A stretch of DNA of 28,799 nt from Isoetes engelmannii (GCA_011763485.2 JAANSK020031132.1:1-28799); one strand, 5' to 3'. Shown: positions 1-9,960, counted from the stretch's first letter. The notes: a model not told the origin generated them from the sequence alone. Program-made: numbers and translations.

Positions 1-6
1 GACCCA

Positions 7-80
7 TCTGGGTGTGTTGTAAATTGTCCCATAAGCTACGGCTTCCCGCGGACGTTAAAAATCATCATCATCATCATCAT
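7..80 (+). repeat. Small tailed element copy 1 (3' end with ATC tail)
   Basis: Positions 7-58 hold a 52-bp segment that recurs inverted at 23138-23190 with about one mismatch. Here it is followed by an (ATC)n run to about 80, which looks like the microsatellite tail of a retroposed element (SINE or LINE 3' end). Only this end is inside the window, so the full length is unknown. Confidence 0.6.
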
Positions 81-84
81 AATT

Positions 85-2035
85 GGAGCCAAGGATAGTT
101 GTAACCTTATAATGAAATTGTTGTTAGTGAAGAGTACGAAACACATGCATTAAAGTAGAACTAATGATTTGTGCATCTCTAGAGTTTACAAACCCCACTA
201 CTTAGGAGGCTCTCGAGGGAGTGGAGGGTTTAAGTTGCATGGTCATAAACTTAAGTGCTCATGGGCGAACTTGGATGGGTATACATTAACAAATACCCTT
301 TATTTATTTTTGTTGATATCTAATTAATGCATTTATGAATTCTAAAACTCGCCTACTTCAAACGTTCTCATTGCCTCTATTGTAGAACTATTATAAAAGG
401 TCGAGGTCGGGTTATTTGAAGAGGCCAATAATTTCATGTTTTTTTTGTTCTTTTTGTAAAATAATATGATTATTGTTTGCTCTTTATTTAAACGACCTTA
501 ATTGTGGTAAAGTTGCTCCTCTACACAATCAACTCGACACGTTTCAATTGAAGTTGCTTTTACAGACGTACTGTATGTTCTCTCTTGACATGTAGGTAGA
601 TAGTCTAGCAATTTGAATTACAACCATTATGACAATCGGCAGGCACAATCATTATGACAATAGGCAAAGACCTTTATACTACTACAGGAGTGCTTTAGTA
701 GTGCTATTTCATAGAGAATTTTACACAATATCTATGTAGACAATTTTACACAATCTTTGCCAAAATGCGGAAAATATGATCCATTGGAAATTAGCACATG
801 AAGAAACCTACATTCTGCAAGGCAGGCATCATAGATATTGTTAGCAAAATACTCTGCCAATGTATCTATTTGAACATTCTCCCCTATTATTTGAATGGAG
901 TCCCCATTATACCATAAAATGTATTTGGTGTGTTCTACAAAGATGTGTGCTTGCTTTATTTATACTTTGCTCCTATTGTCTTACAATATGGAGCTTGGGG
1001 TTGCGATCTCCTGTGCCATGCTGCCACGTGTTCTCCTCAAAATCCCGGAATGGAAATTGGCATTGTGCATTCCGGTGAACCTAAACATCCGGTAAATGAT
1101 CTGTTCTTCGTTGTTTTCTGTCGTTATCTAGCCTGGTTTGCTGTCGTCATTTATCATAATCTTGCGGGTAAGATTTCTTGCTCTACACTCTGTGTTCGCA
1201 ACGAAGGTTACCGTCACAGATAGAGTGCAAGCTATGAGCTCGGTTAAACACAGCAGAAATTACAAATTGCAAGCAAAAGAGACGAATCTGGTGGCAAATC
1301 CTGGAAGAAAGATGAAATAAAAGAAGCTTGGATTGCATTTACATTCTTGCATGCAAAGAAGGGACTTGCGCTGCACCGGCGGCTAAGCATTTCAAACTTA
1401 AAAGAATGAAAAGGGCTTACAGTTTCATGATAAATCGGCTGCATTAGCCATTTGACTACATCGTTCTTGGGCAAAAAAAGATGGAAGATCTTGATGTGAT
1501 AGAGCTTGGTAGACTAAAAAACAACGATTGATGCCTTTTCTGCTCACCAATGAAAGCCACAGAGCCGTCCAATGCGCTTCAATGCTTGATCCCGCTGCTG
1601 CTCTGTGTTCTATGCTGCTCTGAGCTTAGCTGAAGACAAAAAGCAGTGAAGACAAAGAAGAATGCCATAGCGACCTTAGTTTCTACTCCGGCTGACACAA
1701 ATTTTTGGCTTGCTCGCAACAGACTAAAAAACACTAAGAAATCTCAGCCGGATCGATCGCTCCCCCATTCTCCACCAGATCGAAGGTATGAGGGAGAACG
1801 TCCTGCAGTTCACAAATTTGTCCTATCTATCTATCTGATAGTTTAACAATAGGTGTCAGGACATTATCCAGTGGCGTTATCCCAGGGCCAAGATAGTAAG
1901 GTTTTAACAAGAGATGCTCATATCAATACTTAGCAAATCCTGATATCAATAAGATACTTCACAAATTGTTATTTTTCAGAATTCTACGAACTCTTATGTC
2001 TAATCTTTTCTCGTTCAAGCTTTAAATACTAAAGA
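85..2035. other. No recognisable gene
   Basis: AT-rich sequence. Short open frames near 860-1320 and 1646-1846 overlap each other in several frames and match no family I know. I see no convincing splice-linked coding run, RNA gene or terminal repeats. Confidence 0.5.
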
Positions 2036-2053
2036 TAGGGAGGGCTGAATTAT

Positions 2054-2182
2054 CCCCCTCCCCCCCCCCCTTCTGAAGAATCCGGCCTGGGACCGGACTG
2101 AAGATGGGTTGTCAATGACATTGGATCCTGGGTTGTCAATCCTGGGTTGACATTGGATCCTGGGTTGTCAATGACATTGGAT
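2054..2182. repeat. Poly-C tract and short tandem repeats
   Basis: A C-rich homopolymer tract (2054-2070, one T inside) is followed at 2106-2182 by partial tandem copies of GGGTTGTCAATGACATTGGA, some shortened internally. Confidence 0.75.
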
Positions 2183-2555
2183 GTGCTGTTAATTTGCTTC
2201 TTCCTTATATGTGATCTTGTGGCTTATTGGACCACATGCTACCATTAAGCACACTTTCATTAAAACCGGAAATTTCGCGAGTCCAAGTCGATACCCAAAT
2301 TGCTAAAAACAGCAGAAAACAGGTCAAATGAAGGCAATAACGGCAGAACAGTAACTGAAATGGAGCGGGAACATACAGATTTATACCCCAAGGAAGCACA
2401 ACACTTTCTGAAATGGAGCGGTTTTAGGACCAAATAAGCACATCAATAAATCAAATAGAGCGGTTTTTGTTGAATATAGCCGTCATTTAAAAATCTTCTG
2501 GGCTGCTTGGCACAAATTTTAGAACAAATTTTGTAATTATGAGTATCTTTGAAAG

Positions 2556-2722
2556 AATCACAGAAGATAATAATCACAATATCTTTATTCTGGTAACATA
2601 AATAGAGGCGATTGCACACTAAATGGTGCGGCCGCTCTAATCACAGAAGATAATAATCACAATATCTTTATTCTGGTAACATAAAATAGAGGCTTCTGGA
2701 CACTAAATGGTGCGGCCGCTCT
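2556..2722. repeat. Tandem duplication of about 83 bp (3' end of the ParB/MTase gene)
   Basis: Copy 1 (2556-2638) and copy 2 (2639-2722) differ by a one-base indel and a few changes next to the palindrome. Each unit holds one GC palindrome and, on the minus strand, one AATAAA (2584-2589 and 2667-2672). The duplication therefore doubles the likely poly(A) signal of the upstream minus-strand gene. Confidence 0.85.
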
Positions 2723-2767
2723 ATTTGACGCTGAATTGTGCGAGCAAATTACGCGGACGCGCCATTT
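2621..2767. repeat. GC palindrome cluster in the 3' region (3 sites)
   Basis: Three 22-bp sites lie just past the stop codon of the ParB/MTase gene: 2621-2642 (second arm imperfect), 2705-2726 and 2746-2767. Each has AAAT, a GC-rich core with a CG-rich centre, and usually ATTT. The first two contain GCGGCCGC. Confidence 0.85.
2667..2672 (-). terminator. Candidate poly(A) signal AATAAA
   Basis: AATAAA on the minus strand, about 190 bases after the stop codon of the 791-aa frame. A second copy lies at 2584-2589 through the tandem duplication. The position suits 3'-end formation, but no transcript data are available. Confidence 0.5.
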
Positions 2768-2857
2768 GGTTCGCGATCTTTATGGTGAACATGAATACGG
2801 CAATAAATATCCTAATATCCTAACTGTCAATGAATATCCTAAAATCCTAAAAAAGAA

Positions 2858-5499
2858 TCACTTATATACATCGTCGTCCACTTCATCGAAGTTCACGTCC
2901 TGCAGTTTAGACAGATCAACCGCTTCAGCATCTTCTCCAGCATCGCCTGCTTCAGCATCTTCCTCAGCCTCGCCGTCTTCAATGCGTAGCACCTCTGGAG
3001 ATGGTGGACGAGCTGTTATTGGTTCCTCGTCTATCACGGGGTGTAACAAGTTATCTATTCTCCCCAGTATGCCGGACAGACACCTATGCCTTGACTGGTC
3101 GGACTCGAAAGCAACAGTCTCCCGATCATGGCATAAGGCAGCCCTTGCAAATGCTCCGCCTGAGAAAAAATCGAATATTCGACTATCTGGTGTAGAAAGC
3201 CTGTCAACCAAGTAAGATGCAGTAGCAGGTCCTATCTGATTCTTGACAAGCGAGTCGCCCTCCATTCCTTGCATGGCATATTTAAATTTACCTCGTAATA
3301 GCTTGCCTTTTATGGACTCCTTCTCTCCCTTGCTTTGTGTGGACTCCTTCTCTCCCTCGTCATCGCTTATGATGCTGGCTGGTATGATGCTGGCTGGAAA
3401 GTTGGGAACCTGCCTGGGATGATCGGATGTGAACCTGAGGTCCAAAGCCTCTGCAGCTTCTGCACCTGACACGGATATCTTTGTTGCCAATATAACAGCG
3501 TCTGGCTCGACGACGCCTTTGGGACTCGCGGAACTGCCGGCACCCCATTCGTCGTCATATGTGCCAAGATAAACTTTGGACCTGGACTCCAGGTTCCCTA
3601 AAGCCGCACAGAATAATCCAACATGTTCAGGCTTTAGAAAGCAAACAATCCAGTAGCTGTCTGCATTAGTCTTTTTCCCGAGGTTGTCGAAGAATTCAGA
3701 AACGGTGGCGGCTTCCCATGTGGGAGATATATTTCTGGCATCCAACGCAAAGAGTGTGATATTGGACTCTCCTTCGGAATGGGTGACACCTCTTGAATGG
3801 ACCAGCTCAACCGCATAGCGAGTTTTTTCTTCTTCATCCGAGGGAATAAGCTGCTTCTTAATGGCCCTGGCTAGTGCAAAGGGCACGTTGCCATGAGTGC
3901 CTTCCTTCTTAAGGCCAGCTAGGACCCATTCATTGAATATAGTAGCCCAGTTTAGTAGTTTTGCGTCAGTAAATTTACCCTTGTTTTCCGACTTTAGCTC
4001 TGGCCAGTCCGAATAATGCATGTCCAAGGTCTCGGATGCGTGTTCAAGGATCTCCCTTTTCAGAAATGTCAACATCCGGAGGTTTTTGGCTCTTCCCTTC
4101 ATAGACGCATTACCAGTGTAGTCTGATGTGCACTTGACAAACGTCTTGCCGTCTATAACTTCCTGAAACAGCTTCTGCATGTCGTCCTCGTCATGCCCTC
4201 TAAGTGCACGGAGATAATTTTGGCTGAAATAGTCTTTATCCTTTTCCCAGTTTGGAACAATATGGGTCCCCTTGTTATCAGACAAACGGTCGTCCTTCCA
4301 CGCATCAACCATCTCCATCATTTTATCGTAAACCTCGTCTTTGATGAAGACGAACTGGTTAATTTCCTTGGACGACTTCCCTCGCAGTGTCATTTCTGCC
4401 AAAGCAAGATATCTCTGCAAATGAACGGGGCAATTAAGATACAGATACAGATAGGAATTTTCGTCATGCCTAAGAAAATAGGAATGGCTACGGAAATTAA
4501 ACCATACAAGAAACGGCCATAAGTAAAGGAAAACCAGTGTATGCTATGAAACAATGGCGCGGGCGCGCCATTTCTTTTGCCAGCTAACTAAAAGAAATGG
4601 TTGCTACCCAGAAAACAAATGGCTAAGAAAATGGGAATGACTAAGAAAAACCTTGTATGCTACTAAAAACAGGTACATACCTTGAAGTCCTCACTTCTTG
4701 TTTGGCCTTTCCGTGGAGGATCTGGCTTTCCACATGAAGCATATTGCGATCTCAGATGACCAATCAGGTCCACGAAGGGCTCCTTATATATAGTGCTAGC
4801 CACAATATCGTTTACGTCACAACTGAGCTGCAGGTAGTCCTTCTCTTCCAGCGTACCAGAGAGAACTCTGCACATTCTGTACCCATAAACTTTCCTCAAC
4901 TCAGCCTGGGACTCCGAGGTTCCAACCTTTGTGCAGACTATCCTTGCTGCATGGATGGAATGATTCCCGTTGATAATATAGAAGTGTGCACTTTCTAGGT
5001 CTTCCTCACTCTGCCAATCAAGCAGTGACCTCGTCTTTGGGTCGAATGGAACAACATCGGCAGGCGTAAACACGGGGTGCGGATTTGCTTTAAAGGAATG
5101 GCAGAGTGCCTTGGTATGTTCCTGGCTCCGTTTGCGTGCTGTCATCGTTGGTGGTGCTTCCTCGCAACTAAAGATGTCTATCCTTTTGGTGAAGTTGATG
5201 CCTAGGGGAAAGAGATGGGAGTGATTTTGGATTCGCCTGATTGTCTCTTCTGCTAGCTTGACTTCCTCGGCGCGGTCCTTCTTCAAGCCCTTCGGGACCT
5301 GTACCCGAGGCAAAAGAATTTTTACCCTCTTTGCTGGACGATCTTCTACGGCCTCGGTATCTTGCTGGCTCTCTTGCAGATCACTGCCTTGCTTTGAACT
5401 CTCACCACGCTTTGTCTTGGTATTCTTTCCTTTTACTGCAGCTGGTGTAGCTACTGAAGATACTGGTGCTACTGTCAATTGCTTTTTTCCCTTGTCCAT
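2858..5499 (-). CDS. ParB-like domain plus DNA-methyltransferase-like protein (two exons, 791 aa)
   Basis: Coding exons are 5499-4681 and 4414-2858, joined by a 266-bp GT-AG intron with phase 0 on both sides (AAG|GTATGT, TTTGCAG|AGA). Residues 1-65 are basic and low-complexity, with an NLS-like PAKRVKILLPR at 55-65. FYIINGNHSIHAA (173-185) resembles the ParB/sulfiredoxin-fold core motif. Residues 494-538 (LFALDARN, then SYWIVCFLKPEHV) and 686-718 (IFDFFSGGAFARAAL, then VAFESD) follow the layout of beta-class N4/N6 DNA methyltransferases: catalytic motif first, AdoMet motif I late. The usual DPPY-type motif is DARN here, so catalysis is doubtful. The C-terminus (about 752-791) is acidic. ParB-methyltransferase pairings are known from phages and bacteria; a spliced eukaryotic version is unusual. 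The start at 5499 is the first ATG after an in-frame TAG at 5506-5508, so this may be the second part of one mRNA. The domain calls rest on motifs only. Confidence 0.7.
4415..4680 (-). other. Intron 2 of the ParB/MTase gene
   Basis: Donor AAG|GTATGT (exon ends at 4681) and acceptor TTTGCAG (next exon starts at 4414) give a 266-bp intron joining two phase-0 codons. It contains the palindromic site at 4552-4573. Confidence 0.85.
4552..4573. repeat. GC palindrome inside intron 2
   Basis: A single 22-bp site with arms AATGGCGCG and CGCGCCATT. It is the most symmetrical copy apart from the one at 9642-9663. It lies in the intron, not in coding sequence. Confidence 0.85.
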
Positions 5500-5505
5500 C
5501 TTACG

Positions 5506-8500
5506 CTACCCCTGAACCTCAGCCTTCCTTTTGTGTACATTTGCATCTGTATTTGTTTCCTCGGCGGTTTTTATTTGTGATTCGACCTCGACATTTTCAT
5601 CTTCAAAGTGATCCCTCTCAATCGGAATTATCGCCCTCTTGCCTGGAGCTATATGCTCTTGTAGCCACGCCGTATCCATGACATTCGGCGCGTTCTTATT
5701 TGCTAAAGCACGCGTAACAAAAGAGACGGAGTTCTTCTTCCTGTCCAGCTTAGTTTTGAGAGTTTCAAAAGCTTTGAGGATATCTTCTGGACCCTCGATG
5801 CCAGAATCCGCCAATGAGGTATATGCTTCCAGGGGCCAACCATAGTCTCTCGCAGATGCTTTATGATTTGTCTTGGACGCATCCATGAGGGACGGCTCGT
5901 AGTTTCGGAAGTCAACCACGTAGGACACAAGCTCATAGTTGGAAGTGTCCTCTACCGTGACGGAAAAGAACTCTCGCCGCAACATTCTAGTTACGAGTCT
6001 CATGTTGATGATGATGCCCAAGTGACTGACCCTTTCGCTGCCCACTTTTTTGACGAGAAGACAAAGTTCTCTTCTTTTATCTCCCGTGGCCTCAGCGCCT
6101 TCCTTGCATGGTATAGCTCTAACCACATCCATGCACCACGGCTGCGTATACAGCTTTGTGGTCTTCCTTACTGACACGCCTGATGTGCCGACAAATCTGG
6201 TTGGAGGTGCATAGACCTCATTTTCACCGAGCAGCAGTTTTTCAGACCCTGCAAGTAGTAGGAAAGGATGAAAAATGAGAAATGAAAGTGCTTAACCAAA
6301 TATAATACGTTCTATACATTTCATGTCCCCGAAGTCCTATCAAAACCATAAATAGATGTGTCATATACGTAGTATCTGCACAGCACAAGCACAGGAATCC
6401 TATAGTGAATAGCGCGGGCGCACCATTTGATACAATGTGCAAAGAGCATATGCTTGAACTAAGCTAAAGTCATTTCCCAATACAATGCTTGTATCTTTTG
6501 AGGATCTCTTGTTTGGGAGTAGTAGCAAGTACATGAAGCACAGAAGTAGAAGTAGGCATAGGGTTTTGTATTGTTCCAGTCAAATACGTAATATCTACAT
6601 AGCACGAGGGGAGATGCTCGAGCTAAGAACCACGCCATGGTACCTCTTTAATGGTCTTGAAAACAACTCCAAATATATGAAATTACGCGTAGTTAGAGTT
6701 ATCTACCAGACGATTAACCAGGCGCGTGGTTCTTTAGCAAGCATTCAGCACTTGGAGTTATAGTGAATAGCGCGGGCGCACCATTTGATACTGTATTATT
6801 TGAGGATGTCTTATTTGGGAGCAGACCAGAATTAGAAGCCACTAAATAGATGTGTCAAATAGGAATCCTATAGTGAATAGCGCGGGCGCACCATTTGATA
6901 CAATGTAGAGCTAATATAAAATACATAGCGCGGGCTAATAAGAGTACCTCCCTGCAACTTTTGGGAATCTCTAATTTGGGCGTAAATCAGAATAGAAGTC
7001 ACTAGCAAGTCACATACCTTATCTGTTGCAAACTTTGTCCTGAAGCACACAAATCCTATGCATACTTATGCACATGAAGTAGGCATAGGGTTTTGTGTGC
7101 TCCAAGACAAAGTCAAGACTACAGAAAGATATGTTTTAATCGGGCGGACGCCCTTTATGGTCCTAACAGCAGTAACTAGGGTCCTAACAGAGAGTGAGTA
7201 GGGTCCTAATAGAGAGTGAGTAGGTTTAAAGAATTATAACTATACAAAAAAGAACACTCTTTCTGAATCCGGTCTTATATTAGCTGAAACGTAAGTACAA
7301 AATTGGCCATTGGCCTCTGTAGCTCAAAGAGCTTGATTAATCTAAACAAAATTTACAAATTTGACCCTGCTGTTATCCTACTCCTCCTCCTCCTCGTCCT
7401 TCTCCTTTTCTTCCTCCTCCTCCTCCTCCTCCTCCTCCTCCTCCTCCTCCTCCTCCGAGTCGGAGTGGAATTTGGATTCCACTTCCTCCTCTCCCTCGGA
7501 GGCCATTGCTGCCTCCCAAGCTCTCACCTCCAACATCTGCGTGGAGGGGCTGTTGTACTGCGAGCTCGTAGGAGAGAACTGCAGTGGGGAGGATTCCTCC
7601 GACTCAGAGTCGGAGGAATGCTGCTCTTCCTCCCTCAGAGGAGTAAGAGCACTCATCTCTCTTGCGCTTGCGCTGCTCGCGGAAGTTCGACATCTCTGCT
7701 AAGTGAGAAATGAACGAGAATTCTCACCTTATATTGGGATGTTTAGGGTTTAGGATATATTTTGTATCTGTTTACGAAATGTTTGAGCTCCCTCAATTTC
7801 GTATTCGAACATTCGTATCTGTTTACGAAATGTTTGAGCTCCCTCAATTTCGTAGAATTGACACTAGTCACGTAACTTGTCAATTCTTTATATTCCAATG
7901 GTCCTAATAGAAAGTGTCTAGGGTTCTAACAGAAAGTGACTAGGATCCTCATTCATCATGTGCTGGTGTCGTAGAAGTGTTGATGAATGATATAAAGGAG
8001 ATTCTCATTCCTGTTTGGCAAGCAAATAGCGCGCACGCACCATTTCAAATGGATTGACACAAATCCTATGCATACTTATGCACATGAAGTAGGTCCCAGT
8101 ACTTGCTAATGAGGATCTCTTATTTGGGAGCAACCAGCAGTAGAAGTCACTAGCAAGCACATGAAGCACAGAAATCCTATGCATACTGTTATGAGAAGGT
8201 CAAGCTAAGAACTGTTAGCACCTACTGCATCTTTCGAGTATGACATCACAGAAAGTTAAGGTTGAAGCATAATGGCTGTGCTTAATAAATGAATTGATCG
8301 TAGATCCCTACCAAATCGAATTACGATCAATTCATTTATTAAACAGAGACTCTACGCTTCAACCTTAACTTTATGTGATGTAGTATTCTACCTTAAAGAT
8401 GTTGGTGTCCTGTTTGGCAAGCAAATAGCGCGCACGCACTATTTGTATCTGCTGCACCTTCTAGGTTGAATACTGCAGCACATAAACTTCAGGTTGAAGT

Positions 8501-9960
8501 TTATGTGATGTAGTATTCAACCTGAAAGATGTTGGTGTCCTGTTTGGCAAGCAAATAGCGCGCACGCACTATTTGTATCTGCTGCATCTTCCAGGTAGAC
8601 CTATGCATACTGCTAGTGATGAGATGAGATGGTCAAGCTAAGAACTGTTAGCACCTACTGCATCTTTCGGGTAGGGCATCACATAAACTGAGGCCGAAGC
8701 ATAATAGCTCTGCTGCTTAATAAATGAATTGATCGTAGATCCCACCCAAATCGAATTACGATCAATTCATTTATTAAGCACAGCTTTATGCTTCAACCTA
8801 AAGTTTATGTGATGTAGTATTCTATCAGAAAGATGTTGGTGTCTTGTTTGGCAAGCAAATAGCGCGCACGCACTATTTGCTTCTCCATTTATCAAGCTTT
8901 ATGGTCCTAACAGAAGTAACTAGGTGTCCTCATTCCTGTTTGCCATGCAAATAGCGCGCACGCACCATTTCAAATGGATTGACTCAAATCCTATGCAACT
9001 TATGCACATGAAGTAGGCGTAGGGTTTCCTATGCTCCCAGTACTTGCTGATGAGGATCTCTTATTTGGGAGCAGCCAGGAGTAGAAGTCACTAGCAAGTA
9101 CCTGAAGCACACAAATCCTATGCATACTTATGCACATGATGTAGGCATAGGGTTTTGTATGCTCCCAGTACTTGCTAATGAGAATAGCCGACATTCAGCA
9201 CCTGAGACCACGGCACCTGGCACCTAGTTTCTGGTCTGGTAAACAACTTGTTGTACACAGACTGTGTACGGGCAGAGTTATTTTCCAGGCCATAAACCAG
9301 GGGCCATGGCGCGTGGTCGGATGGCAAGTCACCATATTCAGGTCTCCTAGACAGGTGCCGGATGCACGAGGCTAATGCATCTGAGGCGCCAGTGTAGATT
9401 GGTTGTGTAGCCAGCATTCAGCACTTGGAGTTATAGTGAATAGCGCGGGCGCACCATTTGATACAATGTAGGGCTAATAAGAGTACCTCCCTGTTCTTGC
9501 TAATGAGAATACCAAAATGTCTTCTTTGAGGATGTGTCAATTACGTACTATCTAATAGATATGTCAACGTACTCCCTAATAGATTAGGCTAAGGTAGGGA
9601 TAATGAGAATACTAATGAGAATCGAGCGGCCGCGCTATTTTAAATGGCGCGGCCGCGCTATTTTAAGAATCATTACTATAAACACAAAGAGCCTTCTTGA
9701 ACTAGCACGTCCGCTCTATTTGAAACTAAACCCTAAACCCTAAACCCTATTTCTCCTTGGTTTTGAAAAGAAGCAATTCGAAGAAGAGATGCAGCGCCGG
9801 CGCTATTTGCCGCAGTAACGAGGGCGCCGCATCTCTTCCTGAAACTGCTTACTTGACAAAATGGAGGAGAATAGCGCAGCAAATTCTATACAAAATATTG
9901 CGGCCGCTACATTTACATAAAACAGAGGAACTAACCTTTACTTTGAGATGATTCAGACAT
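5506..9960 (-). CDS. 255-aa protein of unknown function, 5' part of the ParB/MTase transcription unit (two exons)
   Basis: Exon 1 (9960-9936) encodes MSESSQSK plus one base. Its donor AAAG|GTTAGT matches in phase the acceptor CTACTTGCAG|GG before exon 2 (6248 onward). The frame then runs to TAG at 5506-5508, giving 255 aa. The ATG at 9960 is the first ATG after a TATA box at 10175-10182. The protein has a mixed alpha/beta-looking middle (about 47-130), a charged helix-prone stretch near 185-205, and a basic C-terminus (HKRKAEVQG). I recognise no family. The 791-aa frame starts 9 bases after this stop codon begins, in the same phase. The two may be one protein interrupted by the TAG, a read-through pair, or two ORFs on one mRNA; the sequence alone cannot decide. 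Confidence 0.65.
6407..6896. repeat. GC palindrome group in 3' part of intron 1 (3 sites)
   Basis: Near-identical 22-bp sites lie at 6407-6428, 6765-6786 and 6875-6896, each with arms GAATAGCGCG and CGCACCATTT and followed by GATAC. A half-site follows at 6923-6936 and a degenerate copy lies at about 7138-7159. Confidence 0.85.
6625..6734. repeat. Imperfect hairpin B1
   Basis: The arms begin AAGAACCACGC and end GCGTGGTTCTT, with further partial pairing inward (GGTCT/AGACG, AACTC/GAGTT). A diverged relative lies at 9204-9318. Both are followed by the same block (GCATTCAGCACTTGGAGTTA) and a palindromic site. Confidence 0.6.
7378..7656 (-). CDS. Acidic 92-aa ORF over a TCC microsatellite (doubtful)
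   Basis: The ORF begins MSALTPLREEEQHSSDSESE and ends in a long glutamate run encoded by the (TCC)n microsatellite at about 7378-7456. The sequence before the microsatellite is GC-richer than the rest of the intron and is Ser/Asp-rich. An ATG 37 bases upstream opens a basic peptide (MSNFREQRKRKRDE) in another frame. A possible donor GAG|GTGAGA lies at 7527, but its phase does not fit the downstream acceptor at 6248. It could be an alternative exon, a captured gene piece or chance. Confidence 0.25.
   Translation of the reverse strand: MSALTPLREEEQHSSDSESEESSPLQFSPTSSQYNSPSTQMLEVRAWEAAMASEGEEEVESKFHSDSEEEEEEEEEEEEEEEEKEKDEEEEE
7593..7619. repeat. Perfect palindrome in the acidic ORF
   Basis: Arms ATTCCTCCGACTC and GAGTCGGAGGAAT (13 bp each) are separated by one base. 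Confidence 0.8.
7741..7870. repeat. Telomere-like box and direct repeats
   Basis: GTTTAGGGTTTAGG (7741-7754) resembles the plant telomere repeat. It is followed by two copies of a block containing GTATCTGTTTACGAAATG and TTTGAGCTCCCTCAATTTCG (about 7765-7856). Confidence 0.6.
8228..8401. repeat. Long hairpin A1
   Basis: An inverted repeat about 174 bp long, starting CATCTTTC and ending AAAGATG. Its arms share AAGTTAAGGTTGAAGC and TTAATAAATGAATTGATCGT in inverted order around a short centre (8314-8326). It looks like a foldback MITE, and its transcript could form a miRNA-like stem. Confidence 0.8.
8463..8523. repeat. Compact hairpin A2
   Basis: Two 29-bp arms (8463-8491 and 8495-8523) pair at 27 of 29 positions around a 3-base loop. 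The arms match the outer part of hairpins A1 and A3, so this is a version lacking the centre. Confidence 0.85.
8661..8835. repeat. Long hairpin A3
   Basis: About 175 bp, diverged from A1 but with the same plan: CATCTTTC/GAAAGATG ends, CATCACATAAACT in the arms, and TTAATAAATGAATTGATCGT near the loop. It is followed by the same AGATGTTGGTGTC block and a palindromic site. Confidence 0.8.
9204..9318. repeat. Imperfect hairpin B2
   Basis: A diverged relative of B1, with arms around GAGACCACGGC and GCGCGTGGTC and partial inner pairing. From about 9412 it is followed by the same block as B1 and then a palindromic site. Confidence 0.55.
9438..9914. repeat. GC palindrome group near the 5' end of intron 1 (6 sites)
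   Basis: Sites lie at 9438-9459, 9619-9640, 9642-9663, 9700-9721, 9786-9807 (weak) and 9893-9914. The 9642-9663 copy is nearly a perfect palindrome: arms AAATGGCGCGG and CCGCGCTATTT, with GCGGCCGC at the centre. The first four show the strongest spacing consistency; a half-site lies near 9870. Confidence 0.85.
9726..9749. repeat. Interstitial plant-type telomere motif
   Basis: Three full CTAAACC units plus CTA, identical to the CCCTAAA plant telomere repeat. It lies about 210 bp inside intron 1, where telo-boxes often occur in plant genes. Confidence 0.8.

Larger units (their letters stand above)
8024..8970. repeat. GC palindrome group in mid intron 1 (5 sites)
   Basis: 22-bp sites at 8024-8045, 8423-8444, 8553-8574, 8857-8878 and 8949-8970 share the arm AAATAGCGCG and end in CGCACTATTT or CGCACCATTT. 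Most are preceded by TGTTTGGCAAGC, so they were copied as part of a larger block. Confidence 0.9.
6249..9935 (-). other. Intron 1 of the ParB/MTase gene, filled with repeats
   Basis: A 3687-bp GT-AG intron; its phase (1) matches on both sides. It carries about thirteen of the GC palindromes, two hairpin families, and at least four copies of a roughly 50-120-bp motif beginning near AAATCCTATGCATACTTATG (7051, 8061, about 8985, about 9113). It also has short tandem repeats such as GGTCCTAACAGAGAGTGAGT (7157-7222). Blocks are duplicated together, so it grew by segmental duplication. Confidence 0.7.

Noticed and set aside
2736-3215. 159-aa plus-strand Ser-rich ORF
   Set aside because: It is antisense to the acidic tail of the ParB/MTase protein; the serine run mirrors acidic codons.
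7303-7713. 136-aa and 113-aa plus-strand ORFs rich in Leu or Ser
   Set aside because: They are produced by the TCC microsatellite read in other frames.
8228-8835. CRISPR-like alternation of repeats and spacers
   Set aside because: The repeats are hairpins and block duplications of unequal length in an intron; there are no regular spacers and no cas-like genes.
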